45,880 nucleotides of DNA from Thermoplasmatota archaeon (lineage in GTDB: Archaea > Thermoplasmatota > E2 > DHVEG-1): assembly GCA_016927555.1 (NCBI GenBank), contig JAFGML010000018.1, forward strand, positions 1 to 45,880. The letters are read 5' to 3'. The translations under genes were made by a program, and so were the position numbers. Positions 32,737 through 42,073 of the stretch are shown here, piece after piece. The notes beneath the pieces were generated by a model, which worked only from the letters and a program-made list of their open reading frames with translations, had not been told where the DNA came from and searched no databases. Position 1 is the stretch's first letter. Every line of letters starts with the position of its first letter.

Positions 32737-33689
32737 TCGTCAACGGTATACAACGACGGTCGGTGTGGCACGAGAAGAAGACCATCAAGTTCCTGGATCA
32801 GAGGAAACTGCCATTCTCTGTTGAGGTGTACACCGCAACAACCGTTGAGGACGTTGCGTACGCTATTCGTGAGATGGTCGTCCGTGGGGCACCAGCGATT
32901 GGGGCTGCCGCTGCCTACGGCATGGCGTTGGGTGCGGCACAGCCTCAGAAATCAGCTCAGCTGCTGTGTTCCACCAGACCGACAGCCCATGACTTGTTTT
33001 ACGCGGTAGAAAGCATGCTTACAGAGATAGAGAGAGGAACCAACGTTTTTGATGCAGCCTCAGCCTATGTGGAAGACATCGTTGCTCGTTGTAGGCAAAT
33101 AGGATTGCATGGAGCAACACTCATTAAAAAAAACATGACCATACTCACCCACTGTAACGCAGGGGCACTAGCAACCGTCGACTACGGGACTGCGTTGGCA
33201 CCACTGCGCATCGCCCATCAGCAGGGAAAACAGCTCTTTGTGTACGCGGATGAAACCAGGCCGCGCCTGCAGGGAATCCTCACAGCATGGGAGTTGCACC
33301 AGGAAGGCATCCCCCATGCGGTAATCGCGGATAACGCGGCAGGGTATTTCATGAGGAACAACCAGGTTAACCTGGTGATCGTCGGAGCGGATCGGATTGC
33401 ACAGAACGGTGATGTCGCCAACAAGATAGGGACCTATGAGAAAGCCGTTCTTGCGAAGGACAACGGCATTCCGTTCTATGTGGCAGCACCAGTCAGCACC
33501 TTTGATCCTACAATTACGACCGGCACAGAGATTGTCATCGAAGAGCGACACTGTGAGGAGCTGACCACCTGTGCAGGTCACGTGATCATGCCAGACTGGG
33601 TGTCTGTGAAGAACCCTGCGTTTGATGTGACGCCAGCGTCGTACATCACAGGGTACATCACAGAGGAAGGAATCCGCTCACAACCGTAG
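32733..33689 (+). CDS. mtnA: methylthioribose-1-phosphate isomerase
   Basis: This 318-residue enzyme interconverts methylthioribose 1-phosphate and methylthioribulose 1-phosphate in methionine salvage; some relatives act on 5-deoxyribose 1-phosphate. Features are VVRGAPAIGAAAAYG (49-63), the catalytic Cys141 in THCNAG and Asp220 in VGADRIAQNGDVANKIGT. The RGAPAIG motif separates it from ribose-1,5-bisphosphate isomerase and eIF2B subunits, which share the fold. It overlaps the aldolase-fold gene upstream. No MTA phosphorylase is seen in the window. Confidence 0.9.
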   Translation: MIVNGIQRRSVWHEKKTIKFLDQRKLPFSVEVYTATTVEDVAYAIREMVVRGAPAIGAAAAYGMALGAAQPQKSAQLLCSTRPTAHDLFYAVESMLTEIERGTNVFDAASAYVEDIVARCRQIGLHGATLIKKNMTILTHCNAGALATVDYGTALAPLRIAHQQGKQLFVYADETRPRLQGILTAWELHQEGIPHAVIADNAAGYFMRNNQVNLVIVGADRIAQNGDVANKIGTYEKAVLAKDNGIPFYVAAPVSTFDPTITTGTEIVIEERHCEELTTCAGHVIMPDWVSVKNPAFDVTPASYITGYITEEGIRSQP

Positions 33690-33768
33690 CAAGCAGCTGG
33701 GAGCAGCCGACCAGTTTATATAACATTAAAAGTATTCCGAATCAGACACCTAAGCTTGTGTCCCTGGG

Positions 33769-34062
33769 ATGCCAATGCGATTAGAAAGCGGAGAGGAACA
33801 CGACGAAGAGAACGCTGTGTTCTGCTGGTCCTGTGGTAAACAACTGTTCACCATTGATGAAATCGCTCAGCGGATCTGTCAAGACTGCAAAGTCGGCATG
33901 AAGAAAGGAGCAGATGACAAGAGCTTCTTCTGCTGGGCGTGTGGACGCAGACTCTCTGAGATGAGCGAGGTCGCCCAGGGGCTGTGTCATTCCTGTAAAG
34001 CAGATATTCTTAGGAAGATACGTCCGCCTGTCAAGAAGGATACGGTAACCAACGTACAGTAG
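33769..34062 (+). CDS. tandem zinc-ribbon protein
   Basis: This 97-residue protein has two near-identical zinc ribbons: FCWSCGKQL...ICQDCK (about 18-43) and FCWACGRRL...LCHSCK (about 53-79). Each has two CxxC knuckles. The internal similarity shows a tandem duplication. TTTATATAA at 33715-33723 is a strong TATA box about 45 bases upstream. ATG 33769 or ATG 33775 may start it. A general nucleic-acid or protein-binding role is likely; no family is named. Confidence 0.75.
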   Translation: MPMRLESGEEHDEENAVFCWSCGKQLFTIDEIAQRICQDCKVGMKKGADDKSFFCWACGRRLSEMSEVAQGLCHSCKADILRKIRPPVKKDTVTNVQ

Positions 34063-34099
34063 AACACCGTTGCAGGAATGAGAAAAAAAAAGAGAGGGT

Positions 34100-34130
34100 G
34101 TGGGTGTGAAACCCACGGTTGTTTTTTTTT
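34100..34130. terminator. bidirectional terminator between convergent genes
   Basis: GTGGGT (34100-34105) pairs with ACCCAC (34111-34116) around GTGAA, and nine or more T follow at 34121-34130. On the other side an A-run (34083-34090) reads as a T-tract on the minus strand. The hairpin therefore serves both the zinc-ribbon gene and the propeller gene. Confidence 0.7.
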
Positions 34131-35757
34131 AGAGTACTTTGGTGAAGAACAGGAAGACTTTCCCGGTCTTCGTCATCGTGGCTGGTCCAGCGGACAACTC
34201 AATGGCAAGGGATCCCAGACCAAGGATAAATGCATCGGTCTGAACAACCTCTGCGCCACTGGCAGCAAGCGTTGGGATAACGCCAGTGCTGGTGACATTA
34301 ATTCTGCCAAGCAGACCGCCTTTCACAGAGATACTCCAAGCGACATCGGTGGCCTCACCAGTGCCGGTGTTCAGGACTTCCATGGTGATTTTCCCAATGC
34401 CTCCACCAACGGTTCCGATCTGGACGTTGGGTGCTGCGACCTGGTAGAAGGTGTCGAAGTAAATGTCGACGTTCGGGCCACGGTTATCCTGCCAGATGCC
34501 GTAGGTTTTTCCGCTCATCCCAGCGAGGGTCAACGCGTGGTCCTCTGATGGGCTGATCTGCTCATCGCTCATGCGTGCCTCTGCACTCCAGGTGACACCG
34601 TAGTCCATGGTTACCTTGTAGTACGCCTCGGTGCCCCGGATGTACGCGCACACCGCGACTCCTTCCTTAATCAAGGTAATCTGTGGGTACAGTTCATCCC
34701 CGGTGGAATCAGCGACAATGCTCTGCGTGAACGTGCTCATGCCGTTGCTTGAGTAATAGCACACGATGTCTTGGTTGCCAGCGACATCACATTGAGCGAC
34801 TGCAAGCACCTGGTTGTTCTCAGCACACACATCAGGGTACTTGAGGTTCCCAGTACTGGTGATTGCTTTTTGGAATACCATCGGGTGGGAGTAGTACCCC
34901 CCTGATGAGCTCCAGACGCCGAAGTTATCTTTGCGGACGAGCAGTTGGTACAGGCCACCGACTGAGCGGTCATAGACTGCATAGGACATGTTGGTGACAA
35001 GATCAATGTCTGTTGAGGCGTGCTCACAGTCTGTGACGCCATTAATCCAGCCAATCACACCACTGGTCTCGCTGTCAGAATAAAAGACGAACGGAGCCCC
35101 GGATTGGGTGGCACCACTGTAACCATTGTACCCTGTGAAGGCAAGTCCACCAAAGTTCCATGCCCCGGGGTCACCAGCAGGTCCCTCATGGGTGTAGGTG
35201 GCAATGTGCATATCCTCAAACGTGTCGATTCCATACGAACCAAAGTCCCAGTAGGAGGCAGCAATGTTGGCTATATCAGTCGCATCGACAACCCATATTT
35301 GCCCACTGAAATCAAAAGGTGGTGAAAATGTTGCATAGAATCCAGATGGTTTGTAATCAACGTCGGGTTTGGATGCACCAGCTGAGTCAGGGAAGTACCC
35401 ACCGGGCTCCCAGGTTGCACCGTTATCTAAGGAATGGGTGAACGTTGGGTAGTAGATCGAGCCATCCTCTGAGGCATCACAGGCAACAAACAAGGTGCCT
35501 GAGGTGTCCGCAGCAATTGATGGGCGGTACTCGTCATAGTCGCCAGCGGTAATCTGACTGCCGGCGAATAGCGATCCAACGTCGTTACTCCGGCTGGCTC
35601 CTGGTTGTACTGCTGAAACGATTTGACAAGGTAGTGCGAGAAATTCAGCGGTTGGTTGGTCGTCTTGTGCATCGGTGCTGGTCGGCATGCTCGTTGCACT
35701 GGTCATCATCAGCCCTGCAATAACTACCGTTATTGCCAACAGATAGAGTTTCTTCAT
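34129..35757 (-). CDS. secreted beta-propeller (sialidase-like Asp-box) protein
   Basis: This 542-residue protein starts at ATG 35757 with a clear signal peptide (KKLYLLAITVVIAGLMM). The body has repeated strands with Asp-box-like SLDNGATWE and TMDYGVTWS and the phrase YRPSIAADTSGTLFVACD, as in sialidase-type six-bladed propellers. No catalytic sialidase arginines are evident, so binding rather than hydrolysis is likely. The last 100 residues (from VQIGTVGGGIG) are a beta domain also found at the end of the C25 peptidase. The frame opens further upstream (to 35898), but that part is AT-rich promoter sequence. GGGGGA lies 12 bases before the ATG. Confidence 0.75.
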   Translation of the reverse strand: MKKLYLLAITVVIAGLMMTSATSMPTSTDAQDDQPTAEFLALPCQIVSAVQPGASRSNDVGSLFAGSQITAGDYDEYRPSIAADTSGTLFVACDASEDGSIYYPTFTHSLDNGATWEPGGYFPDSAGASKPDVDYKPSGFYATFSPPFDFSGQIWVVDATDIANIAASYWDFGSYGIDTFEDMHIATYTHEGPAGDPGAWNFGGLAFTGYNGYSGATQSGAPFVFYSDSETSGVIGWINGVTDCEHASTDIDLVTNMSYAVYDRSVGGLYQLLVRKDNFGVWSSSGGYYSHPMVFQKAITSTGNLKYPDVCAENNQVLAVAQCDVAGNQDIVCYYSSNGMSTFTQSIVADSTGDELYPQITLIKEGVAVCAYIRGTEAYYKVTMDYGVTWSAEARMSDEQISPSEDHALTLAGMSGKTYGIWQDNRGPNVDIYFDTFYQVAAPNVQIGTVGGGIGKITMEVLNTGTGEATDVAWSISVKGGLLGRINVTSTGVIPTLAASGAEVVQTDAFILGLGSLAIELSAGPATMTKTGKVFLFFTKVL

Positions 35758-36103
35758 ATGTTCTTTATTCCCCCTAATTGGTTTTAGGTTTTTTGTGTTT
35801 TTTTTATTGGTATTAAGATATACTTCCATTATATATAAATGTATCGTATAATTATTACGAGAATTTCTATAAAAATATGATTTTATAAAATAAACCACAA
35901 GGCGAAAGTACTCTCTCTAGAAACCTTCAAACTTACATATTATTGAAATACACTATCAAAATACCTTTTCAGAAGAAAGGAATTGACCAATAGTTACGTC
36001 ATAAAGATTATATAGACCAAGCTCTTAATATATAATAGTACATAAAATGAGAACTTTAAAAAGTAAGGGGGATACTCATACAAACAAGAAGAGGTGAATA
36101 GAG
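35758..36103. promoter_or_regulatory. divergent promoter region between two secreted-protein genes
   Basis: This AT-rich stretch holds promoters for both sides. On the minus strand, a TTTATATAA-type box (about 35832-35841) serves the propeller gene. On the plus strand, AATATATAATAG (about 36027-36038) serves the surface protein at 36104, with GAGGTGA (36090-36096) as ribosome-binding site. No gene is seen. Confidence 0.5.
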
Positions 36104-38785
36104 TTGAGAAAAGAAATAGTAGGAATGATAGTTGTAAGTCTGGTATGTCTTCCGCTGGTGTCATCAGGTGCGTTTGCATCTCTACCGGTCAACCGAGTCA
36201 CTGCTGAAGCAAACACCTTTGCTCAGCAGACTGAAACACCGCCAGTACCCTTAAACGCCAACCCAGAGATTCACATCATCACACCTGCTGCAGGCTATAT
36301 ATACCTGTTTAAACTGCAGCCGATGAAATTACCTATCGCAGGGGTCCTTGGGCTACAACACGCGGTTGTCGTCGGTCGGAGTCTGACCATTGATACAGAT
36401 GCGACCGATATCCATCATGCACAATTTAGTGCGATTCGGAAACTCACAGGATTTGAGACAGTCCGTTGGGACTATCGAACCATGGATGGATTCGGGACAG
36501 CTATTGACCTGACCACTGGAGTGTACGATATCACGGTCCACGGGTATGATGCCTCAGATACCGAGGTCTGCTCTGATGCTATGACGATTTTTTACCTGAA
36601 AATCGGCCGGGAGGATTACGGCGTCTGGGTGAACACCCAGTATGATGGCGGAGAGACCATCACCACCGAGCTGCAGCTGGGGGTGACTGAGTTTTCCTCG
36701 ATGCTGAACACCGGTGAGACCAAACAGTTCCCGGTCTCTGTTCAAAGTGAAGATGACACGACCATTGACTTGCGGTTCATTCGAACAAAAATCATGAACA
36801 ACACAGAAAAGGTCGTGGAGATGAAATGCAACGTGGCCACCTCATGTGACACCACCAAGCCGTATGAGGTGTCTGTGGAGGCACGCTTCCCGTTCGTAAT
36901 CCTCGATGGAGGACAACCCTCAGAGCAGGACAACCCGTACTTCAGCGCAAAAGTCGGGTTTGGGTCCACGCCATCGGGACAGGCCGCAGGCACCCGTGTG
37001 AACACCTCGGTGTACGTCGGCAGAGAGAACCTCAGTGACCCGCGGGTGTTCCGTTTAAGTGTCAAACCCAGTGACATCGACACAGGGTCGATGCTGTCGT
37101 TGTTCACCACGTTCTGTACGATTGATGGCGACGGTAATGAAGTGTTCCAACGCACCTACACTATTGATTTTGAGCCAGCAACAGAGCTGACAATCACCTC
37201 TATTCCCCGTGAAGCAAAGATCAGCTATGAGTTCGGGCAGAGCGCAGGAGTACCTACGGCCATCTCCCTACGGGCAGAGGGAGGCCTCTTTGACGACATC
37301 GTGCAATCCTTCTTCATCGATCCCCTCCCCAGTTACATGGATTTCGACCTCACCATCCTGGGAGACAAGGAGTTCCTCTACGAATGCGACCAGTCCTACG
37401 ATGTGACCTATGCCCTTGATTCTGTGCAGGAAGGAAACCTCGTGAGCTTCCAAGTCGTTGGGTTACCAGCGCGTATCGCGGCGTCCTGGGGTCTTGAGTT
37501 GGGGGAGCTAGGGGATTTAGAGGTATCGAGTTTTGCGGATCTGGACATGTCACAGGACGTCGAACAGCTTGCGTTGTTCTTTAAAGGCGAGGAGCAGCCC
37601 TTCATCAGCCTGCAGGATTTCCCACGGAAGCTGCGGTTTGAAAACGCAGTCAACCTTCTTGAGGGAACCGGGAACATCACCCTGATACGCGGGTTGGATG
37701 AAGTCCGGGATATCACGATCACCCTTCAGCATCAAGACCTGCAGGTGGAAAAATCCTTTGAGCTGAAGAATAATCTGGTGCGGCTGCAGTGGCAAATCGA
37801 CGTGGCCGGTGGAACCGGTTTTTTTGACATCGAACGGGACTCGGAGACCGTCATGACGTTTACTACTTCGATTACGTACAACACCTGGACGTTTATGAAA
37901 ACCCTTGAGCTGAGGAACAACCACCTCAGGCTTTCTTGGGATGCGAACCGTGAGCAGCGGACCGGAGCCATCATCCTAGAGAGAGACGCCATAGGAGGGA
38001 ATCCTTCGCTGTCGTTCTCACTTGCCCATGAGGGCTGGGTGCTTGCTGACACCCTGCAGTTCAACAACCAATACATGGAGCTGTACTGGCAGCTGCCGAC
38101 GCAGACTACCACCCATGCTGAGCTGGGGTTACTGACTGAGGGTGGCGAGCTGTTCCACAACACCATCTCCGTGGTGGACAACGGCATGGAGTTGTTCCAC
38201 CTTGGCTTTGGCCTGCAGACCACGGATCACTTCATCCTCTCCTGGGACTACGTGAACGGGGTCATCGAAAACTTCGAGTGGTCGGGAAAGATACTTCAAT
38301 TATCCGAGGTGGACATTGCAGCCAATCTCATCGGCGAGGTGTTCTCGATCAGTGCGAATGTCACTATTGGGCAGTCTGGCAGCTTGGAGCTGTCAGTCAA
38401 CCAGCCTGTTGAGATGCAATTCGTCAATGCAGAAACCGAGACGTTCAAGCTGTCCGGATCTCTGTCGATTCATCAGAACCGTCACCTCCAGGTCACCTGG
38501 GATCTTGGCGACTCAGGGTACTTCACGATTTACACCTTTGGTCAACCACTCGGTGACGAGTTTGACCTTGAAGCAGGCTTTGACCCGCAGCAGTCCGGGA
38601 ACTACCAGTACGGGTTTAGACTCCAAGGCGATGACTTCATCCAAATCACCCGCACCATTCAATGGTACAGCGAGAATGGTGCACTGGTGCGTGTCTGGGT
38701 GCTTGGTGACTTACCACTCCCAGGTGATTGGAATCTCCAAGTGATGTGGAATAGCCAATGGTACACGGTCCCCTGGCCGTATTAG
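36104..38785 (+). CDS. large secreted beta-rich surface protein with internal repeats
   Basis: This 893-residue protein starts at TTG 36104, which GAGGTGA eight bases upstream supports, and has a signal peptide (about 5-25). An N-terminal domain (about 52-170) opens with PAAGYIYLFKLQP and resembles the C-terminal end of the next protein. The last 350 residues contain about six diverged repeats of roughly 50 residues, with pattern F-x-L-x-N-N-x-L-x-L-x-W (for example SFELKNNLVRLQW, TLELRNNHLRLSW, TLQFNNQYMELYW), suggesting a beta-solenoid or stacked sandwich. No catalytic motif is seen. No C-terminal membrane helix is visible, so anchoring is unknown. Confidence 0.7.
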   Translation: MRKEIVGMIVVSLVCLPLVSSGAFASLPVNRVTAEANTFAQQTETPPVPLNANPEIHIITPAAGYIYLFKLQPMKLPIAGVLGLQHAVVVGRSLTIDTDATDIHHAQFSAIRKLTGFETVRWDYRTMDGFGTAIDLTTGVYDITVHGYDASDTEVCSDAMTIFYLKIGREDYGVWVNTQYDGGETITTELQLGVTEFSSMLNTGETKQFPVSVQSEDDTTIDLRFIRTKIMNNTEKVVEMKCNVATSCDTTKPYEVSVEARFPFVILDGGQPSEQDNPYFSAKVGFGSTPSGQAAGTRVNTSVYVGRENLSDPRVFRLSVKPSDIDTGSMLSLFTTFCTIDGDGNEVFQRTYTIDFEPATELTITSIPREAKISYEFGQSAGVPTAISLRAEGGLFDDIVQSFFIDPLPSYMDFDLTILGDKEFLYECDQSYDVTYALDSVQEGNLVSFQVVGLPARIAASWGLELGELGDLEVSSFADLDMSQDVEQLALFFKGEEQPFISLQDFPRKLRFENAVNLLEGTGNITLIRGLDEVRDITITLQHQDLQVEKSFELKNNLVRLQWQIDVAGGTGFFDIERDSETVMTFTTSITYNTWTFMKTLELRNNHLRLSWDANREQRTGAIILERDAIGGNPSLSFSLAHEGWVLADTLQFNNQYMELYWQLPTQTTTHAELGLLTEGGELFHNTISVVDNGMELFHLGFGLQTTDHFILSWDYVNGVIENFEWSGKILQLSEVDIAANLIGEVFSISANVTIGQSGSLELSVNQPVEMQFVNAETETFKLSGSLSIHQNRHLQVTWDLGDSGYFTIYTFGQPLGDEFDLEAGFDPQQSGNYQYGFRLQGDDFIQITRTIQWYSENGALVRVWVLGDLPLPGDWNLQVMWNSQWYTVPWPY

Positions 38786-38797
38786 AGGAACACTGCT

Positions 38798-41700
38798 ATG
38801 ATGGGGGAGACGAAAAAAAACGCTGGCATCTGCCTCTTCACAATCCTTGTGGTCCTCCTAGGAACCGGAGGCCAAGCCCTGATAGGGCATCCTGCGCCCA
38901 CTCCATTAGCTCCTATAGGTCATCGTGCTGGCTCTATGGAAGTCTGGGAAGATGAGTTTTTCACCACCGAGAAGATTGACCCTGCGTTCTCCCAGCACAT
39001 CGTTGTCAACACCACCAGTGGGACGGTGGCGCTGCAGGGTACGTATCCTGCATGGACGAACCCGTCGTTTCCCCGGATGAAACCAATCACGCTGACCAAC
39101 AGTGGCACTGAGGCCTTTGAGCACTACCTGGTGCATCTCACCATTGCGTATGAGTCGGAGATGCAAGTGGATTTCGATGACCTCCGGTTCGCAGACCCCG
39201 CAGGGGTCTTACTCCCATACTACCTCATGAAAAAGACGAACGGTGTGTCTGCGACCGTGCTCGTTGACGTTCCCCTGGTTCCAGTGGGATCCTCAGTAGT
39301 CTACCTGTTCTATGGGAATCCCACGGTCTCATCACAGAGTAGTTTCTCATCGATTTTCAGCTGGCGGGAGCGACTCCACCCTGACACCATGGTGTCCTTT
39401 AAAGCAGCTGCTGAGGGCGCCTGGGACCCTGATGTCGAGTATGGAGAGGGGCGCTTCCTGGTCGCCTGGGAGGAGCGCCTAGGCCCTGAGGACATCCCGG
39501 TACCCCTCCCGCACTATGAGCGGACTATCCCTGGGGTGATCCATGGGCGTAGCTACAACAAGGACAACGGCAACCCTATCCCGCAGAACAACAGCGACAT
39601 CGACATCTCCGATCCAGCTCTTGCCACGACGTTTCATGCAGAGAATCCCACGGTTGCGTTTGGCGCAGGGAACTTTTTTGTCGTCTGGGAGGAGAACCCA
39701 GCGAATCAACCACTGCAGCGCTATGAAGCTGACGTGAAAGGCGCCATTGTTACTCCTGATGGACAGGTGGACCTGCGGTTCACGGTGTGCAGCTACGCTG
39801 GTGGGCAGTTCAACCCCCAGGTGGCGTACGACAGCATGAGTGACCGGTTCCTCGTCGTCTGGGCTGACGCCCGGTTTGGTGGGAGCAGCTACGATGTGCG
39901 AGGACGGTTGTACACCTCCAGTGGGTTTGCTATTGGCGCTGAGTTTCTGATAGCCTATGAAGTCAACTACCAGGGGAACCCCTGGGTGAGTGGTGATGGT
40001 GTCGGGAATTTCATCATCGTCTACGAGGACGGCCCTGATGCAGCCATCGGTCCTTTCAGCTTGTACGCGTACCGGTACACCTGGGAGGGCGTGCGCATCG
40101 GCAGTCGCATCACGATTGCGACGGGGACAGACACCCTTGATCACATCTTCCCCGCGGTGTCATACAATGTGAACACCGAGGAGTTCCTGGTCACCTGGAA
40201 TGATGGTGACGTGAGCGTCGACCCGAACAGCCTGAGCAGCTACGATGGGAACATCTGGGGGAAGATCCTGTCGCGGGTCGGGGTGGTACTCAAGGATAAC
40301 TACATCATCGAAGCTGGGACCAGCTACATCCGCTCGGTTCCTGTGCCGTTCTTTGAGTCGATGTTCTTTGTGGCGTACAACGGCATGATAAGTGGTGTGC
40401 GCGACATCTACGGCCGGGTGATTTCCAGTGATGGCACCCTGATGACGACCCGTAAGGAGTTGACCGACGGCTCGTCGTTGAACGTGGACTGGTGCGACCT
40501 TGCAGCCGGTGAAGGCCGGCTGTACGCTACCTGGGAGGATGAGCGTGATGTGCTCAGTGACTACGCGGATGTGTTCTCCTACGTGTGGCGTCCTGTGCAA
40601 ACCATTGGTTCGTTGAACGTTTCTTCTACTCTTGGTGCTGAGGTTGAGCTGATCACCACAGGGCAGCTGATGTCTGTGATTATTGCTCCTGAGGAGTTCC
40701 GTGAGTGGCGCACCTGCGGCATGCAGACTCTGCTGCCACCCACGACATCTATTAGTGTTGATATCATGGATGACACGGGAACCGTGCTGTTGAAGGCAGA
40801 TGTGCAGGACGGGGAGAACATCTCTGACGTCAACGTCTCCGCGGTCCGGTTGCGTGCCACGTTCTCACGGGTTGCTGCGAACGTCTCACCGCTCCTTGAC
40901 CTGTGGAACATCTCTGCGTTCGTCGGCAAGGACATCTACCCGCCGGTCACGACGATTAGCCTTGACCCTGAGGAGCCGAATGGGAACAACAGCTGGTACA
41001 TTTCTCCTATTACGGTGACGTTCAATGTCACGGATGTCGACAGCGACCCGGAGAACATCACCACGTACTACAACATCAACGGTTTTGGCACCCAGGTGTA
41101 TGATCCCCAGGACCCACCGGTGATCTCCTCTGAGCGTCCGAACAACTACATTGAGTTCTGGTCCAATGACTCGGTCAACGAGGAGCTGCCGCACCACCTG
41201 CTCCAGGGGTTGAAGATCGATATGACACCGCCGATGATCACCCTGTACGAGCCGCCGTACATCATCAGCCCGGGTGAGACAACGGTGAACGGCAGTGTGA
41301 CTGATTTTCTCTCTGGCTCAGGGATTGCTCGGGTGGTCATCACGGTGAATGAGGAGACCATCTACGATGAGCAGTACAGTGGCCAGTCCACCGTCTGGTT
41401 CTCCTGGTCTTTTATCGCAGACCTGGGGGAGTCGTACGAGATCTACGTGGAGGCGTGGGACACCGCGGGTAGCAAGATTGAGGACCGCCGCACCGTGGTC
41501 TGCCCTGACTACGGCATGTACGAGCCGGGGTACATCTACTTGTTCAACACGCAGAAGCTGGGGCCCCTGAAGATCCTGGTGACACTGGGTCTCTCCATAG
41601 CTGTGAACTATGATACCTTGTACGTAGTACTCCCCGATGTGACGAGTGCTGCAGCGTCGGTGAAGTTTACCGCCACACAGGTGTTCCTGAAAAACGAGTA

Positions 41701-41854
41701 CGTGTTCTGGGATGAGAACCTCACGGACGGCTGCTCCGTGGATCTCCTGGTTCCTTTCGGGTTCTATGAGATCAAGGCGTCTGCGTACGATGAGTACGGC
41801 ACGCTGCTGCAGGAGTACCCGATTATCACAAAGATGCTGATTCTGCTGTTATAG
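38798..41854 (+). CDS. secreted multi-domain surface protein with DUF2341 and propeller
   Basis: This 1018-residue protein starts at ATG 38798 (GAGGA upstream), 12 bases after the previous gene, and has a signal peptide. A DUF2341-type sandwich (about 60-180; LRFADPAGVLLPYYL, VYLFYGNPT) is followed by a propeller (about 195-600) with repeated strands such as DRFLVVWADAR, NFIIVYED, EEFLVTWNDGD and RLYATWEDER. Ig-like domains with MTPPMITLYEP follow. The C-terminal domain begins YEPGYIYLFNTQ and matches the N-terminal domain of the preceding protein. The composition suggests glycan or protein binding on the cell surface. It forms an operon with the preceding gene. Confidence 0.75.
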   Translation: MMGETKKNAGICLFTILVVLLGTGGQALIGHPAPTPLAPIGHRAGSMEVWEDEFFTTEKIDPAFSQHIVVNTTSGTVALQGTYPAWTNPSFPRMKPITLTNSGTEAFEHYLVHLTIAYESEMQVDFDDLRFADPAGVLLPYYLMKKTNGVSATVLVDVPLVPVGSSVVYLFYGNPTVSSQSSFSSIFSWRERLHPDTMVSFKAAAEGAWDPDVEYGEGRFLVAWEERLGPEDIPVPLPHYERTIPGVIHGRSYNKDNGNPIPQNNSDIDISDPALATTFHAENPTVAFGAGNFFVVWEENPANQPLQRYEADVKGAIVTPDGQVDLRFTVCSYAGGQFNPQVAYDSMSDRFLVVWADARFGGSSYDVRGRLYTSSGFAIGAEFLIAYEVNYQGNPWVSGDGVGNFIIVYEDGPDAAIGPFSLYAYRYTWEGVRIGSRITIATGTDTLDHIFPAVSYNVNTEEFLVTWNDGDVSVDPNSLSSYDGNIWGKILSRVGVVLKDNYIIEAGTSYIRSVPVPFFESMFFVAYNGMISGVRDIYGRVISSDGTLMTTRKELTDGSSLNVDWCDLAAGEGRLYATWEDERDVLSDYADVFSYVWRPVQTIGSLNVSSTLGAEVELITTGQLMSVIIAPEEFREWRTCGMQTLLPPTTSISVDIMDDTGTVLLKADVQDGENISDVNVSAVRLRATFSRVAANVSPLLDLWNISAFVGKDIYPPVTTISLDPEEPNGNNSWYISPITVTFNVTDVDSDPENITTYYNINGFGTQVYDPQDPPVISSERPNNYIEFWSNDSVNEELPHHLLQGLKIDMTPPMITLYEPPYIISPGETTVNGSVTDFLSGSGIARVVITVNEETIYDEQYSGQSTVWFSWSFIADLGESYEIYVEAWDTAGSKIEDRRTVVCPDYGMYEPGYIYLFNTQKLGPLKILVTLGLSIAVNYDTLYVVLPDVTSAAASVKFTATQVFLKNEYVFWDENLTDGCSVDLLVPFGFYEIKASAYDEYGTLLQEYPIITKMLILLL

Positions 41855-41859
41855 AAAAG

Positions 41860-41932
41860 CGCCCCGGCTGGGATTCGAACCCAAGTCGAAGCCTCGACAG
41901 GGCTTCATGATAGGCCACTACACTACCGGGGC
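41860..41932 (-). tRNA. tRNA-Asp (GTC)
   Basis: Read on the minus strand: acceptor GCCCCGG paired to CCGGGGC, D-arm with TAGTGTAGTGG, anticodon stem AAGCC/GGCTT with loop CTGTCGA (anticodon GTC), variable loop, and T-arm with GGTTCGAATCC. The discriminator base is G, as expected for tRNA-Asp. CCA is not encoded. There is no intron. It converges with the surface-protein gene, whose stop is 6 bases away. Confidence 0.97.
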
Positions 41933-42073
41933 AGCAGGTGTGGTTGTTGTGATGGGGGGATAATTCCTTTGCTTTTTTAAATGTTTGGAGTCGGGTTCAA
42001 GGAGAAGAACTAAGAGCTTGTGATGTACACCTACCGGTTGGACCTTGAGAATCAAAGCCGCGGCAGAGTCATG

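Noticed and set aside
4021-36074. AAGGGG(G)A blocks upstream of several secreted-protein genes as a common regulatory motif
   Set aside because: Their distance from the start codons and from TATA boxes varies too much; some are simply ribosome-binding sites.
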